Shown here in pieces: positions 21,547 through 34,978 of a stretch of 64,000 nt of DNA (position 1 is the first letter of the stretch; each line of letters opens with the position of its first letter). A program made the translations under genes and the position numbers. The notes below the pieces were generated by a model that had not been told where the DNA came from, ran no database searches, and was given only the letters and a program-made list of their open reading frames with translations. The DNA is from Hericium rajendrae. Lineage: Eukaryota; Basidiomycota; Agaricomycetes; Russulales; Hericiaceae. Location: positions 3,410,001 through 3,474,000 of the forward strand of contig CM065878.1 in the NCBI GenBank assembly GCA_033439255.1, written 5' to 3'.

Positions 21547-23512
21547 ATGGACGAGACGGCGACCCAGGTGGCCGTCGACCATCTCCGCGACAAACATCCT
21601 CCCATCATCATCGATCCCGCATCGGCCGCGCATGCGACCATGCAGCACATTGTCAACCATACTGTATACTATGTCGAATCCCTCCAAGACGACCAGGGCC
21701 GGAAAGACTCCCCTCGAGACGCCCTCCTCGTCCTCTTACCCCTCCTCATAGTTCTCTCGACTTTTCTTTTCCTCCTCTTGCTCTTTCTTCTATGCGTTAT
21801 CCTCCTCCGGCGCCGGCGGGGCATTGCCCTCCGTGATAGTGATGGTCCTATAGACATGAGCCGCGAGGAATTAATCGAGGGTGAGGGCGGCTTCGAGGGC
21901 GTAGAGTCACGTTGGCTGGAAACCGTGGACGAGAACACGCGCCGATCTTATCTTCGAGCAAAGGGTACGTCCCCATTGTCTGAATCCCCGCATTCCTGAC
22001 CTGATCGTGCTCCTGCGCAGAATATCAAATGCAATACCCACCCAACTCACAACCCACTGATATCACACTGTCTCAATTCCTTTCCATCCAGGAAAAGGGC
22101 GTCTCTGCCTGGTCTTTCGACCCCGATTACGAGATGATCTCATCCCTCCTCGTCCATGCCCGGACAGAGCTCACCTTTCTCCCGGATCCGGCCTCCGCCA
22201 CTTCTGTTCAGTCAAACCTGCCCTTGCCTAAACTGAACGAAGTCTACTATTGGGAGGTGAAGATGTTCGACCTTCCCGAGAGCACAAACGTCGCTGTGGG
22301 CTTGGCGACCAAGCCATACCCATCCTTCCGTCTTCCCGGTCAGAGTCGTTATTCGGTTGCGTACAATTCCAACGGCGACAAGTCCTACAATTACCCCTTT
22401 ACTGCTTCTACGTACGGTGGAGCACTCAAAGAGGGCGATGTTCTTGGTGTCGGTTATAGGCCGCGTAGTGGAACTGTGTTCTTCACACGCAACGGACGGA
22501 AGATGGAGGATGCTTTTGTTGGCCTAAACAACTGGAACTTGTTCCCTACCATCGGAGCCGACGGTCCCGCCAGTCTGCATGTCAATCTTGGTCAAGCTGG
22601 CTTTGTCTTCATCGAGGCTAATGTGAAGAAGTGGGGGCTAGCGCCTAGTGTAGGGACTCTTGCCCCACCTCCAGCTTATGGGAGTGAGCGCGGGAGCATT
22701 CTACTGGAGGCAGGGGGAGGCATTGTTTCAGGCAACGTCGACACTGTCCATTCACGACGTTCGCACCGCGCCCGTCGTCCGAGGCAGATGCCCTCCACGG
22801 CTCCCGTCGAACCTTCTCCTCTACGCCATCCAGGCCACTCCCCTCCGCCTCCGCCACTTACTCCCCCGCCCCCATCACTCCCATTGATGAAGAGGAAGTG
22901 GATTTGGCCAGCCCCGGACCCTCTTCGCGCGGCTACATGTCCCCCACCGACCTTCCCTTCCACACGCCCCCCAACACCCACATTCCCGCATCCCCTCCCC
23001 ACCCGCACGCTGACGGCACCGTCTCCGCAGACTCCGCATCGCAGGCGCCGGCCCGGTCCCTCTCCCCCAGCCGAGGCGCAGGTGCGAACCCGTTCATTCC
23101 TCAGCCACGCCGTCAGAGCTCCTCTACTCACGACGGCCGACCAGATTCAGAACTGGCTCCAGTGCAGGTGCAGCACCCTCTCCCTGACTCGCCCAGCACG
23201 CCTGGCATGCCGCCGACGCCTAATCCGCGCGATATTCATTTGCAGGCGCTGTCCAGCTTTGATCCGGCCTCCCGCAGCAGGGAGATGAGCGCAGGCACGA
23301 GCGACAGCGACAGCTCGGGGCGGAGAGAGCCGCCGGCGTACTCGCCGCTGGACGCATTCGCGTACGCGGAGGGCGTGCAGCTCGACTTGCCCGCGGACGT
23401 CATCGCCGCGGCGTTGGAGCGGGGCACAATTCCGTCGGACTTGACGACGGGCTCCCGGAGCTCGCGGTCGGAGCGGCGCAGACACAGGTCGCGGCGGCAC
23501 GGGCCGTCGTGA
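21547..23512 (+). CDS. Ssh4/Ear1-like SPRY protein, Rsp5 adaptor candidate
   Basis: Single-pass endosome/vacuole membrane protein. A membrane segment lies around residues 59-88 (LLVLLPLLIVLSTFLFLLLL...). An intron (about 21966-22020) leads to QYPPNSQPTDITLSQFLSIQ and a SPRY domain with YYWEVKMFDLPESTNVAVGL, YSVAYNSNGDKSYNYPF, GDVLGVGYRPRSGTVFFTRN and NNWNLFPTIGADGPASLHVN. PPAY motifs (PPPAYG after the SPRY domain, EPPAYSP near the C-terminus) are PY motifs of the kind bound by Rsp5/NEDD4 WW domains. TM + SPRY + PY matches yeast Ssh4/Ear1, which route cargo for ubiquitination and vacuolar sorting. A one-base slip near 22766-22773 separates SPRY from the tail (SPAPITPIDEEEVDLASPGP...). Restoring one base joins them. 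Confidence 0.85.
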
Positions 23513-24228
23513 GTCGGCGGGTGGGGCGCAGATTAACATACTATGTACGGTGCAGTGGTCAATACGATAATGTTTCCAGCTCAGCTGACGTCTTCATCTT
23601 TGGGTCTCAGTCGTTTCTCAGCATTTGTGTACTTTTTTCTCTCCGGCTGCAGGAGGTCGACCACTTACCATTGCTATATCTCGATGGCATATGTATTAAA
23701 GGACTGAACAAATACAGCATATTCATCCCCACTTAGGCATTGCAAGATTGAGTATGAACATGTATCCGTCGTCACGGCCACGAGTGCTCCCTGAATACAG
23801 CAGGGCGCGACTAGTCCACCATCATCTAGACTGTGCCATCACTACTCTATCATTCTCACCCGATGCTTCCGCGCGTACCCTCCTCGGTGTTAACCTCCAC
23901 CCTCGGGTCCACCATCATCTAGACTGTGCCATTATGTATCATCCGGAATGCAGCTGTCAAACAAATATTCCGCCAGGTACCCCCATACAGCCAGCTTCCC
24001 CCCATACGGCCAGCTTCCGGTTCGAGTCTCAACGACGTTAACGAAGATCCAAAGGATCATCATGGTCGCACAAAGTTAATGCAAGTTGCACAAATGCACG
24101 ACTCGAATTTTCTTCTTATAATACAAATGCGACGACTGCTTATACATTGATCCAGAAACACTTGGGGCCCACTTCATTCCCTCCTTCGAAGCTGCCCTCC
24201 CGGCAGAACACCGGATTCAGTTCACCCT
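23513..24228. other. intergenic with two short direct repeats
   Basis: A 26-bp sequence beginning GTCCACCATCATCTAGAC occurs at 23814-23839 and again at 23907-23932. A second doublet based on CCATACRGCCAGCTTCC spans about 23982-24018. No coding signal was seen. The region separates the 3' ends of two convergent genes. Confidence 0.55.
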
Positions 24229-24801
24229 TTACTTGATGGTGATCTTCTTGGGTGCCGCCTCGGGAGCCGCCTTTGGGAAGGTGACGGTCAAGACGCCCTC
24301 CTGCATGTTGGCCTTGATCTCCTCGGGCTGCGCGAACACCAGTCAGCCCACGCACCGGAGCAGGCGACGCGAGACAGACGCACCTTGATGCCCTGCGGGA
24401 GCGGGACCGAGCGCGTGAACTTGCCGACGCGGCGCTCCTTGATGACATAGTCCTCGTCCTTCTTCTCCTTGTCCTGCTTGGTCTCGCCGGAGACAGTGAG
24501 GATGTTGTTGTTCACGTCGATGGAGACGTCCTCCTTCTTGAGCCCGGGGAACTCGAAGGTCGTGGTCACGAGGTTCTTCTCTGTGTTCTCGTGCACGTCC
24601 ATCCTGGGGGCGTCGTAAGCACACGGTTTGCGGACTAGAGCGTGCTATGTACCTTGGCCTGAGTGAAGTCAGCGTCCCCCCGAAAGGCTGGGAGATCAAC
24701 GGGCGCGAGATGTCGGTAGGCGAGCGCGCATTGAAGGCCTCATTGAACAGACGGTCAAAGTCAGAAAGGGTGTAGAAGGGTTCGTAAAAGGTGAGCGACA
24801 T
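24229..24801 (-). CDS. small heat shock protein, HSP20 / alpha-crystallin family
   Basis: ATP-independent chaperone that holds unfolding proteins. The start is MSLTFYEPFYTLSDFDRLFN. After introns near 24602-24655 and 24332-24383, the alpha-crystallin domain reads RMDVHENTEKNLVTTTFEFP, GLKKEDVSIDVNNNILTVSG, ERRVGKFTRSVPLPQGIK and EEIKANMQEGVLTVTFPKAA, ending APKKITIK and TAA at 24229-24231. The G-V-L-T-V signature and the final IxI motif (ITIK) are present. The length, near 155 residues, is normal. A TATA-type ATATAAAAAG and an upstream heat-shock element support stress-inducible expression. Confidence 0.95.
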
Positions 24802-24865
24802 TGTGGATGATTATTGGGTTGTGGATTGAGAAGTGAGTTCTTTAAAAGCAGACAATATCCATGCT

Positions 24866-24875
24866 TTTTATATGT
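24866..24875 (-). promoter_or_regulatory. TATA box of the HSP20 gene
   Basis: On the minus strand the sequence reads ATATAAAAAG about 65-74 bp before the HSP20 start codon, a normal TATA position for a strongly induced fungal gene. Confidence 0.5.
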
Positions 24876-25030
24876 TCTCCTGCGTAGAGGGGCCCGGATC
24901 CGTGGAGACTTCGCGGCTATGTGCGCTCTATTCGACTGACGAAATAACGCGTCACGATCGCCGTGTTGTATTAAAGTAGCATCATAGGATCGAGGAAAGA
25001 ACACAGGAGTATAGCTAAACCTGCTGTCCA

Positions 25031-25038
25031 GAACTTTC
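25031..25038 (-). promoter_or_regulatory. heat-shock element (GAAnnTTC) upstream of HSP20
   Basis: GAACTTTC is a perfect two-unit HSF site about 230 bp before the HSP20 start. Flanking third units are imperfect. Binding is inferred from the family of the downstream gene. Confidence 0.4.
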
Positions 25039-25657
25039 GACACATCCACATCGGGCAGTAGACGCAAACATGCACTCAGCGGAAGCGATCTTGGCCCTCT
25101 TGGAACCGGCGTAGGCCCTCGTACCCCTCCATAGCCGGCTTCGCAGCCTTAACCTTGACCCGTTACGTGTGTGCCCGCGGTACTGAAGAGCAACGACAAG
25201 CCCACACGCCCGAGCGACCCCGACGAAGGCGACGATCGCAGTCCTATAATTTCAAATTCGCGAACAGGTTAAGAACGTTACCTTCTAAAACAGGCGCGCA
25301 CGCCTCCATCTTTCAGCACGTTGGAATCTAGCAGCTCAACTGGTCATAGACACTACTCACAGATAAACGAGGGTAGCGAGGTAATGTGGGCCGGCGCAAT
25401 TACAAGGAATGTACAGGTAGTCGGGACGCAGCTTAACGGACAATCGAACACGCGTTAGACATGGCGGGCGCAGTGTCATTAGGGAGGCTGGCGGACCCTC
25501 AGCTGCGTCAAGCGCATAGGTCAGCTTAGCACTCACCTTCGCAGGACTTCATGAGGACGGGTATCAGTGTGGGGTATCACTTGCGGGACCAAGGCAGCTG
25601 GAATGCCTTCTTCGGTCTGGTAGGATGGGTATTCTGCTTGGGATTCTGCGCCGGCGG

Positions 25658-26098
25658 TCAACCCGCGCCTCGGTACTCGAACAATGGACAACGCACCTGG
25701 GATATTTCCGACACCTCAAAACGAACCTTCTCGGAACCGGGCGACGCGAACCCCGAGTCCGTCATCGGCGACTGGCACTCCTCGTCCTTCCCATCGTCGA
25801 ACCTGAGCTCCTTCGCGTCGCCGCCGCCGGGTCCCTGCAGCAGGACCGTCGGCACCTGCGAGCGGTGGCGGTCCTCCCGTCTGCAGAACTTGCGGAACGG
25901 CTTTGCCCAGCGCGAGAAGAGCACGCTGAGCACGAGCGCGAGCAGGACGAGGAGCGAAATGACGATGATGCCGACGAAGTTGCGGTGCCCGCCCATCTGC
26001 TGGTCCGGGCTCGTTGGCTGCGCTGCGTCGACGAGCGACGCGACTTGGGGGTCCGCCACGGGGGTGTCTTCTGCGCGCGGGGCGAGCGGTATGTACAT
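25658..26098 (-). CDS. small single-pass membrane protein, unknown
   Basis: I chose the ATG at 26098 (MYIPLAPRAEDTPVADPQVA); an upstream in-frame ATG at 26218 would add a basic N-terminal extension that looks like leader sequence. A membrane helix (FVGIIVISLLVLLALVLSVL) at about residues 43-62 is followed by a basic stretch (RWAKPFRKFCRREDRHR), giving a predicted cytosolic C-terminus. The tail is acidic and Ser-rich, with ECQSPMTDSGFASPGSEKVR and possible phosphorylation sites. About 146 residues. No known domain was recognised. Coding potential is supported by a coherent TM plus positive-inside pattern and by the absence of stops, not by homology. Confidence 0.5.
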   Translation of the reverse strand: MYIPLAPRAEDTPVADPQVASLVDAAQPTSPDQQMGGHRNFVGIIVISLLVLLALVLSVLFSRWAKPFRKFCRREDRHRSQVPTVLLQGPGGGDAKELRFDDGKDEECQSPMTDSGFASPGSEKVRFEVSEISQVRCPLFEYRGAG

Positions 26099-26218
26099 CG
26101 CGGGGTCTAGGTTGTCTCGGGCGGGGTGACGCAGGTGGTGGCGGGAGCGGCGGGAGCGGCGGGAAAGGAATGGCTGACGAGGAGCGGGGAAAAATAACAA
26201 GGGGGCGGGCATGGACAC

Positions 26219-26560
26219 ATGCAGGTGTCAGGCTGATATGAGGTCTTGGTTTGGATTCCAAGGGCTATTTTCGTGGTGCATTCCATTTCGCTTCAGGCCG
26301 CCAGCTTCGCCACGCTGCTATACTACTCATAGTCGCCATCACGGCCATGACAACCCTGCATCTCCTCCTTTTACGTAGCCGGTTAGAGCGAGAGCCACTG
26401 AGATTTTACTACATAGCAACATTTGACCAGACGAGCTGAAGGTGGGTATCCTACACCTCTGGTTCTGCATACATTGCGTATATACCGACGCTACAACATT
26501 TGAATTCTTCTTGTACACTATAATTGTCAATGTTTCTTCTATCGCCGCAGAGCCCTTGAA
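26219..26560. other. intergenic, no gene seen
   Basis: AT-rich sequence between the small membrane protein and the 3' end of the aspartyl-tRNA synthetase gene. Confidence 0.3.
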
Positions 26561-28768
26561 TCAGGGCTCTAGCCGCTTCGGGTCCCTGGGGAAGAGTGAT
26601 GCGCGACGGATATTGTTGAGCTTCAAATAGAGCATCAGCACGCGCTCCAGGCCGATACCGCCTCCACCATGCGGCGCGCAGCCCAGCCTGAACGCGTCGA
26701 CGTAACCCTTCATAGAGTCGGGGTCGACACCCTTCTGCTTCATCTGTTCGACGAGAAGCGTGGGATCGTGGACACGCTGCGCGCCCGAGAGGATCTCCTC
26801 ACCGCGCATGAAGAAGTCGTACGAGTTGGAGAGTGTCTAGAAGCACGATTAGGGCGAGTTGTTCTGTGCGTGACATGGTGTGCTTACGGGATCGGACGCA
26901 TCGGGCATCGTGTAGAAAGGACGGAGCGCCATGGGGAACTTATCGATGATGAAGTAGTCGGTATCATATTTAGCCTTGACGATCCTGCCGAGTCTCTTTT
27001 CGTTCTCAGTGCTGCAGGAAACTGTTAGCCTTTTCAATGCATGTCGACGAGCACACCACTCACTTAATATCATCCAGCACGGCTCTGTCGACGCCGTCCT
27101 CAGCGAGGAGGTCGATCGCCTGAGCAAAAGTGAGCTTCAGAGTTTCCTCCTTCCATTTGAACTCCTCCGCAGGGAACTGCCGCCCAACGGCGTCGATCTC
27201 CTTCTTGTGCTTCTCATTGAGGCTCTGGAACATGTGCTTGAAGAGGTTGTCAAGCAGTTCCATGACCTCGTGATAGTGCTCCTCTATGGTCATCTCCAGA
27301 TCGAGACCCATGAACTCAGTGAGATGGCGATGCGTGTTCGAGTCCTCCGCGCGGAACACGGGGCCGACCTCGTAAACGCGCTCAAAATCAGCGGCGATGG
27401 CCATCTGCTTCGCCAGCTGGGGGGACTGCGCAAGGAACGCGCTGCCCTTGAAGTAGCTGACCTTGAAGACGGACGCGCCAGATTCTGTCGCCGCACCCTG
27501 GAGTTTAGGGCTGTGGATCTCGGTGAAGCCGTTCGTGTCCAGGAAGTCGCGGAAGAAAGAGCTAATAGCGGCCTGCAATTTGAATATCGCTTGATTCGTC
27601 TGCGTCTATTGAAAAGGCAGAGTCACTACGTCGTCCAGCCAGACTGAACAGCTGTCATACCCTGAGGTCAACAACACGGTTATTGAGACGCGTGTCCAGC
27701 AGCACACGGTTGAATTGCCCATCCGCCTCCGCGAATTCCGTCTCGGGACGTTGAGCATCGTCAATGGTAAATGGCAGGCGCTCCTCCAGTCCCACAATCA
27801 AGTGGATCTGCCCGCACACGCGTCAGCGCCCCATCTCCCGCTACCTGCGCGATCGTCAAACGCACCTGGGAGACATGCAGCTCGACATTCCCAACCGTGG
27901 CGCTCTTGATCTCCTCCGGCGCAGCCCTGACGATACCCTCGACGAGCACAATGCTCTCGTCCTGCAGGCCCGCAACCCACTTGACCATCGCCTTGCTCAC
28001 CTTCTCCGGCGTGCCAGTGACGAGCGCCTGCACCGAATCCGTGCGCTGCCGCAGATTGAGGAACACCATCTTCGTGCCCTGCGCGCGAGAGGTGTGCACG
28101 CGGGCACGCAACAGCACGGTCTGGCCCTCGAGCGAGGGGAGCGCGATGATCTGCACGCGCGGGCGGTTGGGGCGCTCCTGCGACTTGTTCAAGGGCAGCT
28201 TGCCGTAGAAAGCCTTCGCGAAATCGTCCTGCGGGCGGGCGTCTGGTCAGCATCGTGCAGAGTTGGGGCATCCAGGCGTGCGATATGAGTAGGCATCAGC
28301 GCGGAAAGCGAGCGTACCTCCTCGGCCTGTGCACGCTGCTGTTGCTCCGCCTGCAGTTTAGCAGCCTTCTCAGCGGCCTTCTTCTCCTTCTCGGCCTGCT
28401 TAGCACGTTTCTTCAGCTCATTCTTCGACGGGCCCTTCTTCTCGCCCTCGCCCTCTCTGCACGCCATCAGTGCACCGCGACAGCGCGGATGGAAGATAGA
28501 GCACGCACGATGTCTTCTCTTCGGCTTTCGGCTGCTCAGACTCCTCTACAGGCGTCTCTATGTCATCCGGGGCGGCAGAAGGTGTCGCGTCGGTAGGCGT
28601 CGGGGCAGCGGGTTCGGGCTGTTCTTCCTTCGTCTCTGCAGCAGGTGATTGCAGATTGGACTGCTCCGCCGGTGGAGTTGCCGATGACTCTTCGTCCGTC
28701 TTGTCCTGGGCACTCTCCGATTTTTTGTGGCCCTTGTGGGAGAGGAGGTGCTTGAGCGGGTTGGGCAT
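26561..28768 (-). CDS. DPS1: aspartyl-tRNA synthetase, cytoplasmic (class IIb)
   Basis: Charges tRNA-Asp in the cytosol. The start [20 protein letters not shown] opens a Lys/Glu-rich extension ([20 protein letters not shown]) typical of eukaryotic AspRS. The OB-fold anticodon-binding domain follows ([20 protein letters not shown]), then [20 protein letters not shown] and [20 protein letters not shown]. Class II motif 2 is [20 protein letters not shown], with the catalytic Arg. Motif 3 is [20 protein letters not shown], and the protein ends [14 protein letters not shown]. At least six introns are inferred; for example VSQ is joined to [13 protein letters not shown] over a ~60-nt intron. No frame problems. 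Divergent from the AAT gene. Confidence 0.96.
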
Positions 28769-29076
28769 GGTGCGATGGAAGAACGCGTCGGGTATGTGTA
28801 AATATTGTCGTACGCGCTGCTAGCTCGTTATCGGCAAAATCTGCCGGCTTAGAGTCAGAGTGTAGAGTGGCTTGGCCCAGCTGGCTCCAGGCCGCCCGAC
28901 TCTGCCCGGACCGGAGGTAGGTCGGCGATGGAGTGCGGCCGCGGCACCGGCGCGCCGCCTGGAGATGACTGGCAGGTGCGTCCAATTTGCTGTACTTACA
29001 AAAACGGCCACGTCGAGTCCTCGACTCGCAGATACCTATACCTTCCCTCCACACACTACCCTATACCTCTGAGAGT
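28769..29076. other. bidirectional promoter of AspRS and aspartate aminotransferase
   Basis: 308 bp between opposite start codons. The two products are linked by aspartate, so shared control is possible but unproven. Confidence 0.4.
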
Positions 29077-30758
<1,682 letters not shown>

Positions 30759-31366
30759 AGGGAGGCGGGCTGAGTAGATGATGTGTCGTAGACGAGTGCT
30801 CTAATCTCATTGTTATTATTCTCTGACGCGGGCAAGAACTTGAAACGTTTCGGGTCAGATGTTCTTTCGTTTCTCTTTCTAGTCGTTCCGTGATCAAGAC
30901 CAGTATGTCGCCCATGGCGTCCATCATAGACATGTTTATCTCACTATAATCTTTTGTAAGAGTTTTCTCCGAGTCCCGTCATCGACACCTGTGCTGACCT
31001 GAGCGCCGTGATAGGTTGCTTGTCGTTTCTCTACTTGCTAGCGCCGGACCAGGAATAATTAATAAATAGAGATCTTTCTTGACTAGACGTTCTTGACGGA
31101 TTGACATCCGGGCCTTCTGCGTTTGTGGCTACTCTGAAGCGTGCAATAATATTGCATGAACATACATGGGACATGAGTGCCATTTAAATTTGCTACGACT
31201 CATCAGAAGGCCATGTCTACCCCTGCTTGAATAGACTGGGAAGGGCCACAAGGATAATGTCTAGATGCTCATAGCGCTCATCGATCATCAGTCGATATTC
31301 GACTTCGTACTCATATCTCGATGGTTGCAAACAGTCAATTATGTGAGCCCTTCGAGTATAATTATG
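30759..31366. other. intergenic before tRNA-Glu, no gene seen
   Basis: AT-rich 3' flank of the aminotransferase gene, with no coding signal. Confidence 0.35.
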
Positions 31367-31450
31367 TCCGGTATGGTGTAACGGCTAACATTGCCGCCTT
31401 TCAAGCATAAGCTGAACGCGGCAGCTCGGGGTTCGATTCCCCGTACCGGA
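31367..31450 (+). tRNA. tRNA-Glu (anticodon TTC), with short intron
   Basis: The acceptor stem TCCGGTA pairs with TACCGGA. The T arm CGGGG-TTCGATT-CCCCG is perfect. The anticodon stem GCCGC/GCGGC encloses loop CTTTCA...C, giving anticodon TTC. Thirteen extra bases (AGCATAAGCTGAA) after position 37 are the canonical place for a nuclear tRNA intron. All expected pairs are present. Confidence 0.92.
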
Positions 31451-31819
31451 ATGACATATGTTGCTATACGTTTAGTTTTTCCTTGCGCCCTCATTTACTA
31501 CATGCACTGTAGTTTTTGACTTGGTACACTAGTGCCATTGACTTCCCGACAAATGTGGAAAAAACGGCGCGTAATGTATGGGGATTGACACTCTTTCCAC
31601 GAGGGCTGGCCGTCGACCCGACTTGCTCTTGTAGGCCCTCTAATCAGAGACCTCCGCAGAATATCTCAGGGTGCAGGTCGAACAACGAAAATCATTATCG
31701 AACATGATATAGTCATTCCTAGGCTCGATCAGATACGAAAGACCCTGCTAAAATACACGATGCAAATAAATTATGGTACATAAGATCACAACATAGATCA
31801 GGTATACAGTACACCGCGG
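31451..31819. other. intergenic, no gene seen
   Basis: Between tRNA-Glu and the 3' end of the kinase gene; AT-rich with no coding signal. Confidence 0.3.
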
Positions 31820-34057
31820 TCACCGGACGCCAGCACTCGCCCCCGAAACCACGACGCCAGGCGCCTTGATGCCGTGGCTCCTGCTCAGCATGCTCCCGAA
31901 GAACGTCCGGCGTGGGGCCTTCTCGCCGGCGCCCGCGCCGCGCAGTTTCTTCCACAGGCTCGGACTCACTGACGGCGCAGGGGCAGGGGGCGCTGTGCGG
32001 CCAGGTGATGGCGGGCAGGGGTGGGGATGGGAAGCTATGGAAGCGGGAGGCGTTAAGGGGCGCTCCGCTGGCGGCTTCGAAGGCGCTGACGAGGACAGCT
32101 CCGCGAGGTCCGTCGCACGTGTTGGGAGTGATGTTCGAGGTGGCGTATCAGGTGGGGGCGAAGACTCGGGAGACACGGAAATGGACGCAGACGGCGTGCT
32201 CGAGCATATATCGTCCTGCGTCTCGTGGGGATCTAGGCGAGGCGCTGGGACGAAGCACTCGGACTGAGGGGTGCAAACGGCATCGGCGACGTGCACTGCC
32301 TCCTCAAGTTCGAAGACGCCGTCGACATCAGCGGGTCGATGCTCCGGCTTCTCATCAACGCTCTCCGTGCCGTCGACGTTGGCATGCACGGATCGCTTGA
32401 ATATCGACGCTGCGGGTGTTGCAGGCGAATGCGGCGTGGGCGGACCAGTCGTAGAGAAGTCCCACGAATCAATCGTGGGGTGCAAGATGGTCGGCTGCCG
32501 AAGGCGCTCCAGTCGCTGTGGGAGGGGTGGAAGCCCGTCTCACGACCCACGAAACACGTAATTAGTGGTCATACTAGTAATCTCCTTCAAAGAACACATA
32601 CGAAGAATTGTGTCGACAAGATACAATTTCTTCTTTGCATTCTTAAAGAAAGGCATCTGAAGGAGCTGCTCGGCGGTGGGTCTTTGTGCGGGGTCCTTCG
32701 CAATGCAACTTTCAACGATTTCCTTGAATGTCCGCGAATACTTGTGCACGCCGCCATCGCAATCAAGCGTTGGAGGCGCATCCTGCACACTGTAAGATGC
32801 CACCATGGCGGGGTCAGCGAATGAGATCAATCGATGACATCAAATTAACAGGAAAGGGGTGAGAAGCCGCCGTCGAGAGCACCAAGAAGCGCATCAGACA
32901 ATATATTTGAAATGGTGCCGCCTGCCGGGTAACAGGGTGAATGATGTCTGACGTCAAGTACCATGGCACAGATAGGAATGGCAGGAAAGACAGGAAACGC
33001 ACGTTTTGACAAGGACTGAACGAGGAGATTCACGAGAACGCGGGGCACGGCCTTGAGCGAGCTCGAGTGCTGTGATGCCGAAAGACCATATGTCAGCACT
33101 CGAGTCGTAGTGCATCCCTGATATAAGTTCAGGCGCCATCCAGCATGGCTGCGAAGCAGTCACCACATTGCATGAAGAAGCGATCGCGAAAACATATCAA
33201 CGCATGATGAGAAAAAAGATAACGGCGACGCGTACCGTGCCGACGAATGAGCGTCGCTTGCCTACCCTTGAACGAAAGCGAGGCCCGACCGCCTGGGGAT
33301 CGAAGCTGACGGCCGTGCTTGCGTGCTCCGTACGGGCTTGACTATTGGGGGTATCGTGTGCGTGCGAATGGTTCAGGTCTTCGTCATGGAGGGGCGCGGC
33401 AACTCCGAGATCGCCAATGAGCACAGTCCCGTCGTCGTCGATCAGCAAGTTCGCAGCCTTGACATCGCGATGGATGAACCCGTTGACATGAAGATAACTA
33501 GGGGTTTGACATGAGCGAGATGGTCAGAGAAGACAGTAGTTGACGAACTTCAGACCTTGAAGCGCCTGCTTCAGAATACATCGCACGACTTCCTCGTCCA
33601 TACCGCCTGGCCATCCATACCTCATCACGTCGGCTGCACTGCCTGCATTCATCAGCCTCAAGGCGATATACAAATTGTGACCGTCCATCCAACTGCCACG
33701 GACTCGCAAAACATTGGGATGCTTGCTCAGGGACATCAGCTGCGTCTCGCGCTGCAAGAGCTTGAGCGAGTTGGGGGGGAGAGTATCGAGGTCGAGCACC
33801 TTCAGCGCACATGACACTGGTGCGGATGAGGAGCCGACAGACTTGTACTGGGCACGGTAGACTGTGGAAGAGGCACCGAACCCGATTGAGGGTCCGAGTG
33901 CATAGTCTTCCGAACGGTCACTGTAAGGTGAGACGGTTCGCAGATGAGAATCCGGAGTGATGCTAGAGACAAGAGGACCTGCGTACCTGTAGAGCTGCCA
34001 TTCGTCTTCGACCGCCCCAATAAACCTTTCAGAGGTTTGGTCAGATGTAGGGGACAT
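31820..34057 (-). CDS. STE20-group protein kinase, SPAK/OSR1 (FRAY)-like
   Basis: Ser/Thr kinase. Glycine loop: [24 protein letters not shown]-equivalent lysine: [10 protein letters not shown]. Also [20 protein letters not shown]. After an intron, the catalytic loop is [20 protein letters not shown], with [10 protein letters not shown] in place of DFG. The activation segment is [19 protein letters not shown], followed by [20 protein letters not shown] and [22 protein letters not shown] and [20 protein letters not shown]. The order and the FxNAKK ending match the SPAK/OSR1 type. A long Pro/Ser-rich tail follows, ending [20 protein letters not shown]. One intron (about 32772-33008) is unusually long for this locus. 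Divergent from SRPK. Confidence 0.88.
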
Positions 34058-34978
34058 TAAATGACTATTGAGTCGTCATGAAAATAAAAACAAGAACTAG
34101 GTTAGATGAGCAGTGTGAGTAGCGCGGATGGTGACAGCAGCGGACAGAACCATTATTTCCAAGGCTCGCAGGCCGCATAGGAATGATCTCAGATCTGACG
34201 AGATCTGGGTTAAGCGCCGCATACGGCGACAGCGTTAGTTGCGATCAGATTCACAACGTTCCTGTCTTCGCCCCTTCGACGTCGCAGGAGGTTGCCGCTG
34301 TCAGGCCACATCATCAGGCAGAAGCGTCTGCGCTGTTGACTGGGTGTGTTCCGAATGCTGAACAACCGCTGATTCACTGAAACTCGCGCTCATGTCGGCG
34401 CTGCACAATGTCGGGTCTGAGCGCGGATCTACGATGGGCCATGGGTGTACATAGGTGTACATCTGAAAGGCCGGGCGTCGCATGAAACGCGAATGGGGAT
34501 GAGGGTCTAAGACGGACGCTGACAGTATGATTGGTATCTAAGTTGTAAGTTAGAAAACGTCCGACAAGTACTGGATTGGGAGTATGGGCAAGGCAGTAGA
34601 TGAGACAAGACAAGATGAGCGGCGATATACAGGGTGCGGCGGGAAACGCAGAGGAAACTCCATGGTTCTCGACGCGGACTCGGCCGTCGTCGCTGTCGGA
34701 GGCGATGAGGGCGAGGGCAATGGGCGGAGCAGGATGAAAGATAATGAACGATGCATGTGATAAGAGCAATATCGCAGGACGATGATTGGCGGGAAGATGC
34801 CGAAACGGCACGCGGAAGCGGGGAGGCTTCCGAGATAAGGCGTCCAGCTAGCGGGCAACGTCTATCCCTCTTTCTTCCTGTTTCCTAGACTTATCCCCTT
34901 CTTCTATAGACCTCGAGTCAAATCCCTCAGGCTCATCAGTCAGATTCCCCTTTGCCCTCTTGGCTTCAGCTAACCCGC
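34058..34978. other. divergent promoter region of the FRAY-like kinase and SRPK
   Basis: About 0.92 kb between opposite start codons. Minus-strand open frames at 34374-34858 lack any recognisable motif, and I do not call them genes. The SRPK-proximal end is pyrimidine-rich. Confidence 0.4.

Larger units (their letters stand above)
24802..25657. other. HSP20 upstream region, otherwise empty
   Basis: Holds the HSP20 TATA box and heat-shock element. From about 25100 to 25640 I see no gene. Confidence 0.35.

Noticed and set aside
34374-34858. Minus-strand frames between the two kinase genes
   Set aside because: Leader or promoter sequence with no recognisable domain; overlapping frames are equally open.
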